Shown here in pieces: positions 12,104 through 24,469 of a stretch of 64,000 nt of DNA (position 1 is its first letter; each line of letters begins with the position of its first letter). The notes beneath the pieces were generated by a model. The model saw only the letters and a program-made list of their open reading frames with translations. It did not search any database and was not told the origin of the DNA. Both the position numbers and the translations under genes were made by a program. This DNA is from Trichaptum fuscoviolaceum (taxonomy: Eukaryota > Basidiomycota > Agaricomycetes > Hymenochaetales > Trichaptaceae): contig CAJSYZ010000011.1 in NCBI GenBank assembly GCA_910574455.1, positions 2,898,941-2,962,940 on the forward strand. The letters are read 5' to 3'.

Positions 12104-14894
12104 ACACATGCGTATTTTGGCTTATATAGATTTGTGCGGACACGCTAGAGAGTTGTAGTTTAGGAGATAAACTTCGTGACAGGTTCGTTGAATGGTTGTG
12201 CCGACTTCCATACCTAAGTAGCTGAGCTCGAGCGCTGACGGCAGGCACTAAATCATCTCATCAGTACTAATGAGACAGGAGATACCCGCAATCGATTCAC
12301 GTAAACACTGCATCTTTCCTATCACTGGCTGTTGTTTGCATCAAATCCTCCTGTCTGTAAACCTCGAGGCAGAAAATACTAGTGAAGCTCATTTACTTTT
12401 CCGTCGATAACCGCGAAACGTCAACAGGGGCGGGGGCGGCGTATCTCTTCAAGGTACCATTCAAGGTATGTGATTATAAGGATACAGTAGCATTCCAGAA
12501 GCCTATAGCTAAATGCGCAGTAGAAGCGACTGCGTCAGCTGGAAGCCTGAGGAGCATAGGCGAAACCGACTTCTCCCGATATCCATCTGCGTTGATGTCC
12601 GATGATGCAGAGGATGGCACTAGAAAACCAGACAAGTCAAAGTAGCTAGCCCACCAGTGATGAATATCGTGCGGTGGGTTATTCCGTGGATGTGCCTATC
12701 TGCATGTGGTAGGCCCTATAAAGACACCGAATATCAACGTAATCGACGTCTTATTCTCAGTCTGCAGGGAAAGCGAGTAAAAAAGAACCAATTGCAATGC
12801 TGCATTCAGACTTGCCTGACGGTTTCATAGCATTCCATGTTCACCCACTCGTGTGTCTGAATGGCAGTGGAGACGCTGTTTATCATTCTATACATATTTG
12901 CAGGTGGTTTACCCATCAGTATCCTCGCGGGTGGAGGTGACGAGATGATTCTTTTCACAGTTTACCCGAGTTTCCAGTGCCAGCGAGGCCGTAGCAGTAT
13001 ACTAGTAGTGCGGAAGTGAGATCGCCGCCATTTCCTTTTCAAATTATATGAGCATAATGTGAAAAGAAGAATAAAAGTAATAGACATGCCTGGAATAGGG
13101 AGTTGGAATTAAGTGGCAATAAGACAGTTCTTCACTTCGGGAGCTCAGAATCTTCCGTGCATAACCATCTCTACATGTCCCAGAGTCTGAGATTAGCTTC
13201 AGAGATGATCAAACTCCTGAATGCGAGTCGTCGACGGCCAGTGACTGTTGAATGTTTTAAAAGGGGTTTCTCATGAATTACGCCCATAGTTAAAGGAGAA
13301 GATTATTGGTTTGTTGATTAAGAATCAAACCTTTCTAGATAACGAAACGAACACTCTGAGCACTTGGTGTATCTCTGGTGGCGTTGTAAACCATTCAGCT
13401 TGTCTCCCGCTCTCCGCTCCTCGTGCTGGAGGTATATTGTCGAGGAGGATTGCGTTAGCGAAGTGCATAAGTTCCGAGCCGAAGAACCATCCAGATGAAC
13501 GACGCGAGATTCGCTTAATTGATGAATCAAAAGTGATTGTAAGTTTATTTTTGTGGAGTTGACGTCCAGACGCACTAGATTGTTTCATTGTTGGTGTTCT
13601 GCTGCTTCATTGTTAATCATCGGAACACAGCTATGAATATGTGAGCGAACGTACTCTTTTGCGCGCTAGCTGGATAGGTGTCAATTGTGTTTGCGAAATG
13701 TACTTGCAGAGCGGCGCGGTAATAAGTAGAGGGTAAGGTTAGAGAGAGAAAAACTCGTGCCATAATCTTGCTTCCGACCATAAGCATGAACTTGAAGATG
13801 TGGCATGGGATTTCCATTTAAGATGGCGAAGTAGGTTCTTGCTTGAGAGAGCGATAAGCAGATTCTGCTTGCGGAAACGCTGGCACCAAAGTACGTCCCT
13901 GCTATTCCGCAGGGATTGTGTGATATCCGACCAACAACGTGTAGATTATAGTATTACGGTTGCCGTTCTATATGCAAGCTCAAGTTGACCAGAGCTGAGC
14001 AGCCTGACTCGGAGCCCCACATGAGTTTTTGCACGTTCAGAGGATATAGAATTATTTCTAGCCTCGTCGATCCGTCAATAGTAGTAGAATGTACGGGTCC
14101 CGGAATCTCATACAAACCTGCGGTCGTGGTTGAAGGAAGAGTGTTAAACTCGACTACAACTAAGCCTAAAATTAGCAAGTTCCAGCGTTATTTATATTAC
14201 GTATAAGGACTTTAAACTACATAAATTAAAGTATTTATAAAGTATTTATTTTACATAATCATCTGACTTGATAATCATACGATACATCAGGGAAACTACT
14301 TTCTGCTGAAAGTGACTTAAGTGTTACTTAAACGTCCTGAGAGACTGAAGTCTTAAATAAGGCAAGCTTTACTTATTCATGCATGTCCTCCCATTATTCA
14401 GGACAAGTTGGCTGAAATAAGTGTGGGCTGGCTTAAATAAGGAAAGATGGCTGAATCAGTGCTCTAAGTGTTTCAGGCATTCAGCACCCCAGTGCTCCAG
14501 TGTATCATCCTTTAATTACAGCAGTAGACAAGTGTTGTAAGATGAATTGCAGTGCTCAAGAGTCTAAGTGCATAAGAACGATCCAAGTATTTCATTGCAT
14601 CAGAAATATATAAGACAACATTATGTAGCTATCAGTGCCTCAGCGTTCAAGTACATCAGTCATTTACACAAGACTAAGCATAGCAGTCGCTATCATGGGA
14701 TCCGCCACGACATTATCCCGAACCTCTGCCGTGACGGGCAGTGGCAGGCCACATTTCGCTGCCGTTGCCTTCAATTCTGCATGTTCTTTGGCGTACCAGT
14801 AGAAACGAAGGCTGCTCTGCAAGTCGATGGTAATATAATATTGAGCGCACGGACAGAAACGAAAAGAAGAGGCTCACCAGTGATCGATTTGCCC
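12104..14894. other. Gene-poor 2.8 kb stretch with repeat-like segments
   Basis: I see no supported gene. Small frames (for example 12382-12645 and 13311-13562) have no recognisable domain and are overlapped by frames on the other strand. A CCAGTGCCAG .. TACTAGTAGT word cluster lies at about 12973-13010. From about 14210 the sequence becomes AT-rich. The part at 14290-14700 is built of recurring words (AAATAAGG, GTTTCAGG, CAGTGCTCAAG, GCATCAGAA) that reappear inverted near 33,780-33,900. Confidence 0.5.
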
Positions 14895-14971
14895 TTAGAA
14901 GTCTACGCAGTCCGTAGCCGAATCCCATTTTGAAGCGTCGTCCTCCTCATGATCACCATCTCCACCTAAAT

Positions 14972-15006
<35 letters not shown>

Positions 15007-18000
15007 CCCTCGCCCTCGCCCTCAATCTTGTCAACACCCTTGTCCCCGCTCTCGCTCAGGTTGTCGTCACCCTCAGCATTAGCATGCTCGTCCTCTGCAT
15101 CACCTTCCACCTCGCCTCTATACTCAGCCCCCTCACGCTCTTCGCCCTTATCGTCGGTTCCGTCGGTTCCGTCTTCCCAATTATCAGCGCCTTCGTCATA
15201 CGCTTTCTCGCAGGTTGAATCTGCATCTACAACGTCAAAATACAAGGAAAAGTCCCTGCCAGTGATACCTGATCCAACAAGTTCGGTGTTCTTTCTCGTA
15301 TCGATATCTGTACTGGCATCGTAAGCTAGGAGGCGGGATCGAACCTTTTCCCAGTTTGATTCAGTGAAGAAAGAGGGATTCGACAACAAGTTAACATAGT
15401 CGTCCGTATGAGGCTGCCACAGAGCGCTAGTGAAATACCACTCAGCGCCGCCAAGTTCTTCTTTGATATTTTGCAACCGAGCCACCTGTTTATCAATGGC
15501 AACCTTGACCTATCCATGGGAAGATCAGCGAATAAGGACAATATAAGTGCTGAAAAAAGTAGATACCGCTGTTGCCGCAAGGGCGAGGGCACCGATAGGC
15601 TTTCCTATGGTGTTTCTGTCCAGTATTTTATGCCGACCCATGGCCAAGACAATGTGTACGGACAACACTGAGACCACAAGGTCAGAGCAGAACAGTCCTT
15701 GCTTCTGTACATTTAGGGTCAATGCATGGACACAAAATGCAACAATAAATACTCTTTTACTTACCCTCTCCATACTATACCAGCTTTCCCATAGAAACGG
15801 TTCGGCTTTCTTCTTGTCAACTAGCGTCTGCAACATCTTCACAATTGCTTCGTTTTGCATTGACTTTGATTGTTCGCCGCTGATAAAACTAGCAACTGAT
15901 TGCTCAGCTTTCTCAAACAGCTTCTTGCGCCAGCTATCAGAGCATCTCTGGGCCGCCTGAAATACGAGGATTGCATCTCAATTTGGTAAAGTGATTTGAG
16001 AATAAGTAAAAATGACTCAACTAGAGAACAGATATCGGCGAACTGAGTTTCGTAAATGAGTTCCACAGAATCAAACACTTTCCCCCACAATGAGCTGATG
16101 AGCTTATTGTCCGGGGTTTGCCATGGTGTGACGGACTTTCCAACTGCGCGAAATAGTGAAGGTAATAGAATATGAGTCCATCCTGCCTGAGTACCGGGAG
16201 GGAGACACTGGTTCATCGCCCTTTTCCTGCCTGGCACGCGAGATCCTTCCCTTCCTTCATTTCGATCCTTGTCCTCAAGTCCCACTGATGTCTGCATATA
16301 CGTACATCAGCAAAATATGTCATAGAAATGAATTTGATTCGACAAACTGAGCTAGTAGTCCGAGAGACTTTGCGATGACCTTGATAAGCCCCAGTCACTA
16401 TCACTTCGGGTCCGGGGGTGCGGGACGCTCTCGTCATTGCAAGCGACGGTGCTCGAGGTGCTAACGACATCTTTCGACCACCAGACTATTAAGAAAAGAA
16501 GGTGAATGCTCACGTTTAGAGTGTATCAATCGACTCTCACTTACTTCATTATCAGCCACCAGCAACTGCCTCTTGCGATTAAAGGTAGCGGATCCAATCT
16601 CCGGCTGCAACACGTCAGAAAGCTGTTATCCATGGCAAGTGAGCAGATCGAAAAGAAGCACTTACCGTCGTGTCGGCCTCAGGCCGATAAGGAATATCAG
16701 AGGGGTTCCTCGTCTTACTCAAGTCCTTTCCGCCTGATCAGATACGAACTTGAAATGCCAATTACCATAGAATTGACACTTACTGTGGCACCGGCCTGTG
16801 TGTCCATGTCAATCAACAATGACTTATTGATCTTGACAGTCTTATTAGCCTATTGAGATGGTTCAAATTAAGTAAACATGAAATGAAGGAATTCATTGCA
16901 TGTGAAGGTAGAAGAATTACCACATTAACCTGAGAGTCGGTGTCTGGTGGCGACTTCCTCTTTCCGTTCTTTGTGACTGTGATGTCCTATTCATATGCAC
17001 ACATTAGCGATCGACTCGAAGTGAAGAAGGAAACGAATAGTTGCTACAGGAGAGCACCGGAAGTGAGCCTATGGTGCATCGACGCTCACACATACCTGTA
17101 CACGGGGTTCCAAAGCTAGTGATCGCACCTTACAACCATAAATAAAGGGGGGAACGAGAGAAGTTGAAATAAGATAGACTTACCGGTGCGCTAAGCTGCG
17201 AGTTAGCAGTCCTCTTGTTTGCATCCTATGCAAATACCAATTCAGCAATGAAGGATATAGAATGAAGATCACTGTGCTTCGCTGTCTGGCACTCACCTGT
17301 CCACCTGGTTTTATCTCGTTGTTCTTATCCTCGAGTACGGGAAGGGATTGCTTAGTAGAATGAAAAATGAAAAATGATATGACATCGCTTACCGTTGAAA
17401 CCTGCGACCCGGAAAGAGTGTCATGCAATAACTTCCTTTTCTTCGAGTTGAGGTTGCTGCTACCTCCATCCTGTTCATGACACGGCAGTTGGCAGATAAA
17501 TAATAACAAAGGGATATGAACAAACGGTCATGGAGTAACTGACGTGAATCGAACAGAAATAAGTCGTACTCACACAAGCTTGAGCCGGCCTTGTTAGCCT
17601 CTTCGGATTGCTTCCGCCCTATAAACAAGTTATTCAGACTGCATTTGCCATTCTAATGCTCCGTCAACTCACAACATTTGATTCCGAATCGACAAGATGT
17701 GCCTTCTGTTGCACACTGATTGTGCTATTTTTTACACCATGATAGCTTGTAAGGGTGATTGTTTCTCCTTCATCCTCCCAGGGACTTAAGTTTTCATCAT
17801 CTGGCAATGAGATGGTGTGTCTGGTGTAGCTTTGCGTCAGCAAGGCTCATAATACAGTGGTAACAAGGACAAGAGCGTCAATATTGCAGGTGAAGGACTT
17901 CCAAGTCGGGTCTTGGCCCGGGAGCGTCACGGTCAACTTGAACCGCTGGCACCGTGACCGCAGTGACACTGGCAGCCTGAGTGGCAGGCTCATTAGTAAT

Positions 18001-19132
18001 CTAGTACTACTACTAGTAGTAGTCGGGATGATGTTTAATCGCACTCACCATTACTTGACTTGACAGTACAAGATACTGATTCAGACGCAATGCAAGATTC
18101 AAACTTCAAACTCACAAATTGATCCTTTCTGAGTCTATCCCTGCCACTGGCACCTCAAGACCTCCACCCTCTTCACCGATGAAAGTGGAATCATCTGTGT
18201 TGCGAAGCGCCCTGACAGGGCGTTTTGTCTTGTCGTTCCGCCTTGACGTAGCGGGCGAGTCTATTATGTCCGTTTCTTCACCAGAAAGACTCTCGTTCGG
18301 TCCTGCAGGAGCGTGAAAGAATGCGTCGCTGGGAGTGGCGGCAGACCTGGACATCTTTGCGGTCTGCACACGTGTGCGAAATGGAAGTTCACCTTTGGAG
18401 TCTTCTTTCCTAGCTTTTTTTGCAGGCTTCCCGTTTGGCTCATCCATACTCGCTGCTTCGCATTAACGTGAGTCACAGGGTTCAACCTCCAAGCTTTGAG
18501 ATCGTCTGAAAATGTATAGGTAATGTTACTCACGAATATCCAAGTCTTCGTTGTGTCCATCTTTCACAATCCGATATGTCTTTAACATCGTTCTTCGAGT
18601 CTGTTTATGCCAGTTCAAATCTGTGTCATCACTGATCTAAAGTTGAAGACTTACAACTAGATTCGCCTTTTGGCTTTCTACGTCCACGTTTGCCAGTGAG
18701 TTTGGGCACTGTTGAGCCCATCTGGGTGCGTGTCTCAAGAGCCTTCGACAAGTTGTTTTCAAGCTCTACGGTCTCTAGCATCACTGCTTCTTGGTTCTCT
18801 GCTGCAGTCACCTTCTTGCGAACCTTGTCAGCTGCCTCTTGTTCTTTTGCTGCCCGTTTTTGCTCCGCAGCGAGTTTTTTCCTCTCTTTTGCAACCGCGA
18901 CTTGCTGGGCCGCAGCTCTGCGGAAAGCTGTCCGCTCTTCCTTCTGCTTTTCCTTCTCTTCCTTCTCCTTCAATGCCTCATCCCGCCTTTCTGCCTGCCG
19001 TACTTTCCTTTTCTCTTTTTCTTCCTTCTCCCGCAATATCTCCTCCTGTGTTCGTCTTGTTCTGAGTTGGTCAACAACTGCTCCGGGGTGCTTTTCCCTG
19101 TTCTTAGCCCTTGTCTGTCTTTGAGTTGACAT
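14895..19132 (-). CDS. Unrecognised many-exon protein, charged coiled-coil N-terminus
   Basis: I do not recognise the family. The start at 19132 opens MSTQRQTRAKNREKHPG followed by about 90 residues of Lys/Glu/Ala-rich heptad-like coiled coil. A basic segment follows (KARKEDSKGELPFRTRVQT). Between about 17,700 and 16,500 come many very short exons, each bounded by GTGAGT- or GTAAGT-like donors, such as DANKRTANSQLSAP and ITVTKNGKRKSPPDTDSQ. The C-terminal half is helical (VFDSVELIYETQFADICSL; IGKPIGALALAATAV; EELGGAEWYFTSALW). It ends in an acidic tail with a (GE)n run. Fast-evolving proteins of this style are common beside transposons in Agaricomycetes. It is divergent to the transposase, 272 nt apart. 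Exon limits are uncertain and the stop at 14895 is the best reading. Confidence 0.55.
14971..15023 (-). repeat. Hexameric GAGGGC/GAGGAC tract coding Gly-Glu / Asp-Glu run
   Basis: The plus strand reads CCTCGT then CCCTCG repeated. On the minus strand this is an in-frame (GE)n/(DE)n low-complexity tail of the preceding gene. Such tracts expand and contract readily. Confidence 0.8.
17820..18110. repeat. Palindrome-rich, MITE-like block inside an intron
   Basis: This block lies between two exons of the minus-strand gene and is several times longer than its other introns. It contains CACTGGCAG at 17967-17975, an inverted pair CAGCCTGAGTGGCAGGCT and the perfect 18-nt palindrome ACTACTACTAGTAGTAGT at 18006-18023. 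The same words recur at 12973-13010, 28555-28700, 29617-29640 and 38943-38968. I read it as a small non-autonomous element inserted into the intron; no clear ends or target duplication were found. Confidence 0.45.
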
Positions 19133-19404
19133 TTTGTGCAGTGTTTTGAGACTTGTATGATGATAAGATGTGTCGAAGGTGCAAGTTCAAGATCAGGGAG
19201 GCGGGGGCGTCTATCTTAGACAAGTTGAAAATTTACGCCCACTACTACCGTGACTACTCTATGACTAATTTTAACTCAGGTTCAAGTTCACTGGCACTCC
19301 GAGTCCGAGTCACTGCCAGTGCTAGCAGCCTGCCAGTGCCAGTGAGGCTCAGCTGTGAGTCCCAATTGTCGACGTGTACTACTACTGAGGTTACATTCAA
19401 GTTG
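19133..19404. promoter_or_regulatory. Short divergent promoter with subterminal-repeat-like words
   Basis: Only 272 nt separate the start of the many-exon gene (-) from the transposase ATG at 19405 (+). The transposase-proximal half is packed with short inverted and direct words: CACTGGCAC, CTCCGAGTCCGAGTCACTG, CTGCCAGTGCCAGTGAGG and TACTACTACTGAGG. These resemble the words scattered at 28,480-29,700 on the far side of the transposase, as expected for subterminal repeats of a DNA transposon. Exact ends were not identified. Confidence 0.4.
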
Positions 19405-22400
19405 ATGCCAGCGACACGGAAAAAGCACGATCCCTTTCATTTTCCACCAACTATTCGATGCACCTTGCCCGGCTGTAGTAGGATGTTCAAGAGTCAATCT
19501 GGAAGAGCAAGACATGAATATTCAGCTCATCCGACGTCATTCTTGGCAAATTCTTCTGCCTGTGGTCATGAATATGAATCGTCACCTATTCGACCCATAC
19601 GAGCTCCAAGTCCTCAACTTGAAGCTCTCCTGAGGTCGTCCGAACTTCCATCAGGGGTCATCTTGAGAGCGGCTCTGACTCCTACGATTACGATATTTCC
19701 ATGCTTACACAGGATATCTCGATGCTCAGTATAGGCCGAGACGAGCTGCTTCAAGATTTGGACAGACCTGATTCTCTGTCCCATTCTGTCACCGGAAGTG
19801 ACAGTGGCCGTTCTGAAGACTTGGATTCCGACATTGGAGATTATAAGGAGAGCGAGGATAACTTGAAGGTGTATCACAGATACTTGAATGGTGCGCGCCA
19901 AATCAATTGTTCCCGGTTTACTGTAGCATTTTGACACCAAACATTGTGCAGCCACTCCATGTGATGCAGAAGGGAACTTCTTAGAATACGAAGACTCACC
20001 CGCTCCGCGAAACGAATCTGCGTCAAATGACTGGTTTCCATATTCGTGCCGAGCAGATTTTGAGCTCGCAGATTTTCTCTATCGGGAAGAGCAAATGTCT
20101 GCTGGGAACATAACAAAGCTTCTGGGAATCATGAAGGCTTATCAGCTGATTCAGGAGGCGGAGAATGTAAAAATCTTGCGGATGTTCCGAATTGGATGCG
20201 ACATTGCCTGACGATGACTTGGATCTGGGTTCAACTAGTACGCTACTCGATGGAGATGCGCAAAAAATGTATAACGCCATTGATGCTACGAAAGTCGGTG
20301 ATGTGTCTTGGAAATCCTTTAGTAACTTCTACACGGACGATCATAGCCAAAAGGCAACAAACGAGAACACCGAGTCATGGAAGAGGAAAGAATATGATGT
20401 ATGGTATCGGGATCCTTTGGAAGTGATCCGGAATTTGGTGGACAATCTGGCGTTGGAAGGCGAATTCGACTATGTCCCGTTTCGTGAGTATCAGCCGAAA
20501 GAGGACTCTGATGACAACAAAGAACGAGTCTTCAGAAACTACATGTCCGGAAATTTTGCTTGGGAACAGGCTGTAAGTCATGAATCATGCAGCATTCGAA
20601 GTTGGAGGAAGTGTACTGATTATCCTTGACTTAGAACAAAATCTACGCCGAAGATAAAGCAGTTCATGGGTCCATGTTCGTTCCGGTAATTTTAGGGAGT
20701 GACAAGACAACAGTTTCCGTTGGAACTGGCAACAACGAATATTATCCGTTATATCTCTCAATAGGAAATGTATCTAACAAGGCCCGGCGGTCCCAAAAGT
20801 TGAATACAGTCCAGCTCGTAGCATTTCTAGCAATACCAAAGAGTGTGTGTCAAAAACTGAGCTATCCATTTGTGTTCTGATGCTTTGCAGCTGAACGGCA
20901 GTACGAAAAGTCGGATGAATTCCGCCGCTTTCGACATCAAGTCTTTCATTCATCTATATCGAGAATCTTGAGACCACTGAAGAGCGCAATGTCCATAAAC
21001 AACGAACAAACCATTTTCCGGTGCCCTGATGGTCACTTGCGTAGGTCGGTTCTCGGTCTCGGCTCGTATATAGCCGATTATCCGGAACAGGTGAGTCTAT
21101 GCGCAATATGCACTGGATGGTGCTGCAAGTAAGTATTGTCCTTTCCAAAAATCACATCCGACTTGAGTTCGAGGAAATGGCTTAATGTGGCTACTATATA
21201 GATGTACAGCACCTCACAAGAACCTAGATAATCCGGAATTTGTTACAAATCCTCGAACAAAAGAGCTGCACGAACGATTGATAGAACAGGTGGATGACAA
21301 TAGCATAAGTAGAGCCACAATTCGTAAGGAGTATGGGTTCCACCAAGATATCGTCGTATGTGTTCCAACTTCAAGTTGTCCATTAGATGCACTTACCGCA
21401 ACTTGAACTATGTCCCGTAGCCCTTCACCAATGATTTTCCGCGTGCAGATATATGCGATCTCATTTCTCCAGACTTACTGCACCAAATCATCAAAGGCGT
21501 GTTCAAGGATCATCTTGTCGAGTGGATTTGCCAGAGCATGACCACAACAGAGCTGGATATTGTGGATAAAAGGTACTATTCCCTTACAAGTCGTGTGAAT
21601 ACCATTGCTAACTTTCACGTAGAATCAGAGTTGCTGCTCCTTTTCCCGGACTTCGCAGATTTCCCGAAGGTCGAGGCTTCAAGCAATGGACAGGTAATGA
21701 TTCAAAGGCACTTATGAAAGTATGTGGTATTTTCATCATGATCTTGTTTGAGGTGGTGGTTTGCTGATATCTGATGCAATCCGCTTACTAGGTGTATCTT
21801 CCGGCTATTGTGGGCATTGTACATGATGATATAGTTCACGCATTGAGTGCATTTCTGGACTTCTGTTACCTTGTGCGTCGGTACACGATTACAGCCTCAA
21901 CTCTTGATCAGATTAAAGCCTCTCTGGATCACTATCATCAATATCGCAAAATATTCATAGCTAAGGGCATCCGGGATAACTTCTCACTTCCACGACAGCA
22001 TGCCATGATTCACTATCCTACAATGATCCCTCTCTTCGCTGCACCAAGCGGGCTGTGCTCATCAATCACAGAGAATAAACACATTTACGCGGTCAAGGAA
22101 ACGTGGCGACGCTCAAACAGAAATGATCCTTTGGGTCAGATGATCACAGCAAACCAACGTCTCAGTAAACTTATTGCATCGAGGGCAGACTTCAAGAGGC
22201 GTGGAATGCTGGAAAGTCCTCTGGCTGATGTCGGGATCCCCCAGGACCCCAACATGTCTAAGGCAATCCCGAACAGAACCCGGTATGCTGAAACCCGAAA
22301 TCGCGACCTTGGCTAGATCCCGAAAGGATCCCCCGCTCTCTGATCCCAGAAGAACCTCTGCTTCGCCATGCATTCTCCTGCTAAGAGTTCCGCCCCGCTA

Positions 22401-22596
22401 CGACCTCCTCGCCCCTGCTTGTCCTCGCCCACGTCTCCTCGTCAGTCCCCCGCCTCGTCCCCGTGTCTAGATCCATCCCTAGCCCGCCTCGTCGTTCCCC
22501 CGACTCTAGGATGATCCCCCGCTCGCTCCCCACTCCCGTCATGCTCTGTTCCCCGCTCCAGTGAACCCCGTACCTCGCCATAGTCCCGAAGTCACT

Positions 22597-22656
22597 CACC
22601 ATAGCCACAGCCATAGCCATAGCCTGCCACAGCCATAGCCATAGCCATAGCTATCC
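22597..22656. repeat. CATAGC-type hexamer microsatellite
   Basis: An imperfect run of CCATAG/CCACAG hexamers, about nine units, broken by one CCTGCC unit. It lies inside the C-rich insertion. Confidence 0.75.
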
Positions 22657-23332
22657 CAGACCTCGTAGGTTCTCGACTATGCCCGGATACCAGATCCCGG
22701 CCTCGCGTCCACAGTCATGAAGTGCAGTTAGGAGATTGATCCACTGCGTCCAAGCCGACCTCTGTTTGGCCTTGAGTAAGCCAACACGACAGCGGTCAAG
22801 GATTGCTGTCCCGCAATCCTGCCCGGTCACGAACCCTGCCCTACGCTCGTCCTGCCACGGTGCCCTAGCTAACCCCTTCAACATCCTGTGCCTCTCGACC
22901 TGCCCTTGTTCGTCCACAGCCTGCCCCGCCAGAAATCCCGCCTCGCCGCGAACGCTGTCAAGCGTCCCCTCTGACAATCCCGCAACCCACGCTCGTTCCC
23001 GGTTGGAGTCCCGTCAAGACTCCCCCACTTGTCCAGGTTGGAGTCCCGCCAAACTCCCCCCGCTCGTTTCCCGACTAGAGTCTCGCCAGACTCCCCCGCT
23101 CATTCCCGGTAGAAACCCCGCTCGCTTCCCGGTTGGAATCACGCTCCTTTCCCCCGCACGATCCCAGTCGAAAACCCGCTCGTTTCCCGCCTCGCGTCCC
23201 GTCTCGAATCCCTGCACAAATCCCCCGCAGGATTCCCGCCTTCGATCCCGCTGCGATTCCCATCGCAACCCCAGCTAAGCTCCCGCTCTGATTCCCGAAA
23301 GATTCTCGCTACGATTCCTGGTCGAACCCTGT

Positions 23333-23428
23333 CTCGATTCCCGGTCGAAACCCGATCTCGATTCCCGGTCTAAACCCGAACTCGATTCCCAGTCGAAACC
23401 CGAACTCGATTCCCGGTCGAAACCCGAA
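23333..23428. repeat. 24-nt tandem repeat, four units
   Basis: Four contiguous units of CTCGATTCCCGGTCGAAACC plus CGAA, each with zero to two changes, at 23333, 23357, 23381 and 23405. The surrounding insertion holds many degenerate cousins of the GATTCCCG core. The unit is a multiple of three, which explains why the opposite strand stays open. Confidence 0.85.
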
Positions 23429-24123
23429 CCAGATTCCCTGCATGATCCCGTCGCGAATCGCGCGAGTTTCCCGTTGTCCAAGGGGAACCCCTTAGCCTCC
23501 CCGCTCCTCGATGCTAACCCCGTCTCGAGATAGCCCCAGGTGATTGGCCTGGCCACGCACGTGCCAGCCAACTAGTCTCGTTAGTAGCGTCCTGCCCCGG
23601 CCCGTAGATCAGATTCCCGCCACCCCGTGTGCGGGATTGATCTCATTGTCCGCAAGGACTCGAACCTCGTCCTTAGTCGCCCTGCCCCGCGCGCGCCTCG
23701 CGATTAGGCTTCGTTACGACATCAAAGCACCGGCTTCTTCGAAGTTGGTCCCTGTCGATCTCCCGCGACCCTGATCCACGCCAGAAGTTGCCTGCAACTT
23801 ATCCCGAGACGATGTATGCATTACATCCGCCCCCCACGCTCGTTACCCCGCTGCCTGTGCGCCAGCTTGATACCTCGCGCACAATTACATTCCTTTAGTT
23901 CTCTTTGTTTCACTTGACCATGCTTCACGCTCGTTCCCTTAGATCTTGCCCAGATGTTCCCGCACCGAATCCCGAATCCCGGATTCACGTCACTGTATGC
24001 GCGGCCTTCGCCCGCAAGATTGTGTAACTAGTTAGTTGCGCGTTTGTGCATGCCCGTTCCCTGTAGATTCTGCCCAGTAGATAAATACCTGTCGCCACCG
24101 TAAGGAGCACTCACTTTTGTCCT

Positions 24124-24206
24124 CTTGTCGAGTGCTTCCTTAGGTGTGTTTCTGTCTTGTCTCTAGTGTAGTTTTACAATGCTGACTTGTCGAGTGCTTC
24201 CTTAGG
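24124..24206. repeat. 21-bp direct repeat within the insertion
   Basis: The sequence CTTGTCGAGTGCTTCCTTAG plus G occurs at 24124-24144 and again at 24186-24206, 62 nt apart. It follows an AT-richer patch (AGATAAATACC near 24079), so it may lie in a promoter/R-like part of an LTR; that reading is inference. Confidence 0.7.
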
Positions 24207-24433
24207 GAACCTCCTCCTGATACAGAAGTGTTGCCTTGAGATCCCAGTTATCCTGAGCTCTCTGCTCCCGTCCTGAGCACGCCTGCTCTCTGGCTCTCTT
24301 GTCTCTGTCTTGTCCCGGATCCCGCTCTGCGAATCCCGCTCTGAGTCCTGCCCAGAATCCCGCTCTGAGATTCCCAGAATCCCGCTCTGCGATTCCCGCC
24401 AAAGTCCCGAACGATTCCCGCTCTGCGATCCCT

Positions 24434-24469
24434 GCACGAATCCAGATTCCCGCACGAATCCAGATTCCC
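24434..24469. repeat. 18-nt tandem duplication
   Basis: Two perfect adjacent copies of GCACGAATCCAGATTCCC, followed by a partial third (GCCAGAATCCC). This is part of the degenerate GATTCCC-core repeat field. Confidence 0.8.

Noticed and set aside
15028..15324. Ser/Pro-rich plus-strand frame
   Set aside because: Antisense to the acidic Gly-Glu tail of the minus-strand many-exon gene.
18690..19129. Three overlapping plus-strand frames over 110 codons, Phe/Ser/Leu-rich
   Set aside because: Antisense reading of the Lys/Glu coiled coil in the minus-strand exon; composition explains their openness.
23333..23428. Could the 24-nt repeats be a CRISPR array?
   Set aside because: Units are contiguous with no spacers, and the context is eukaryotic.
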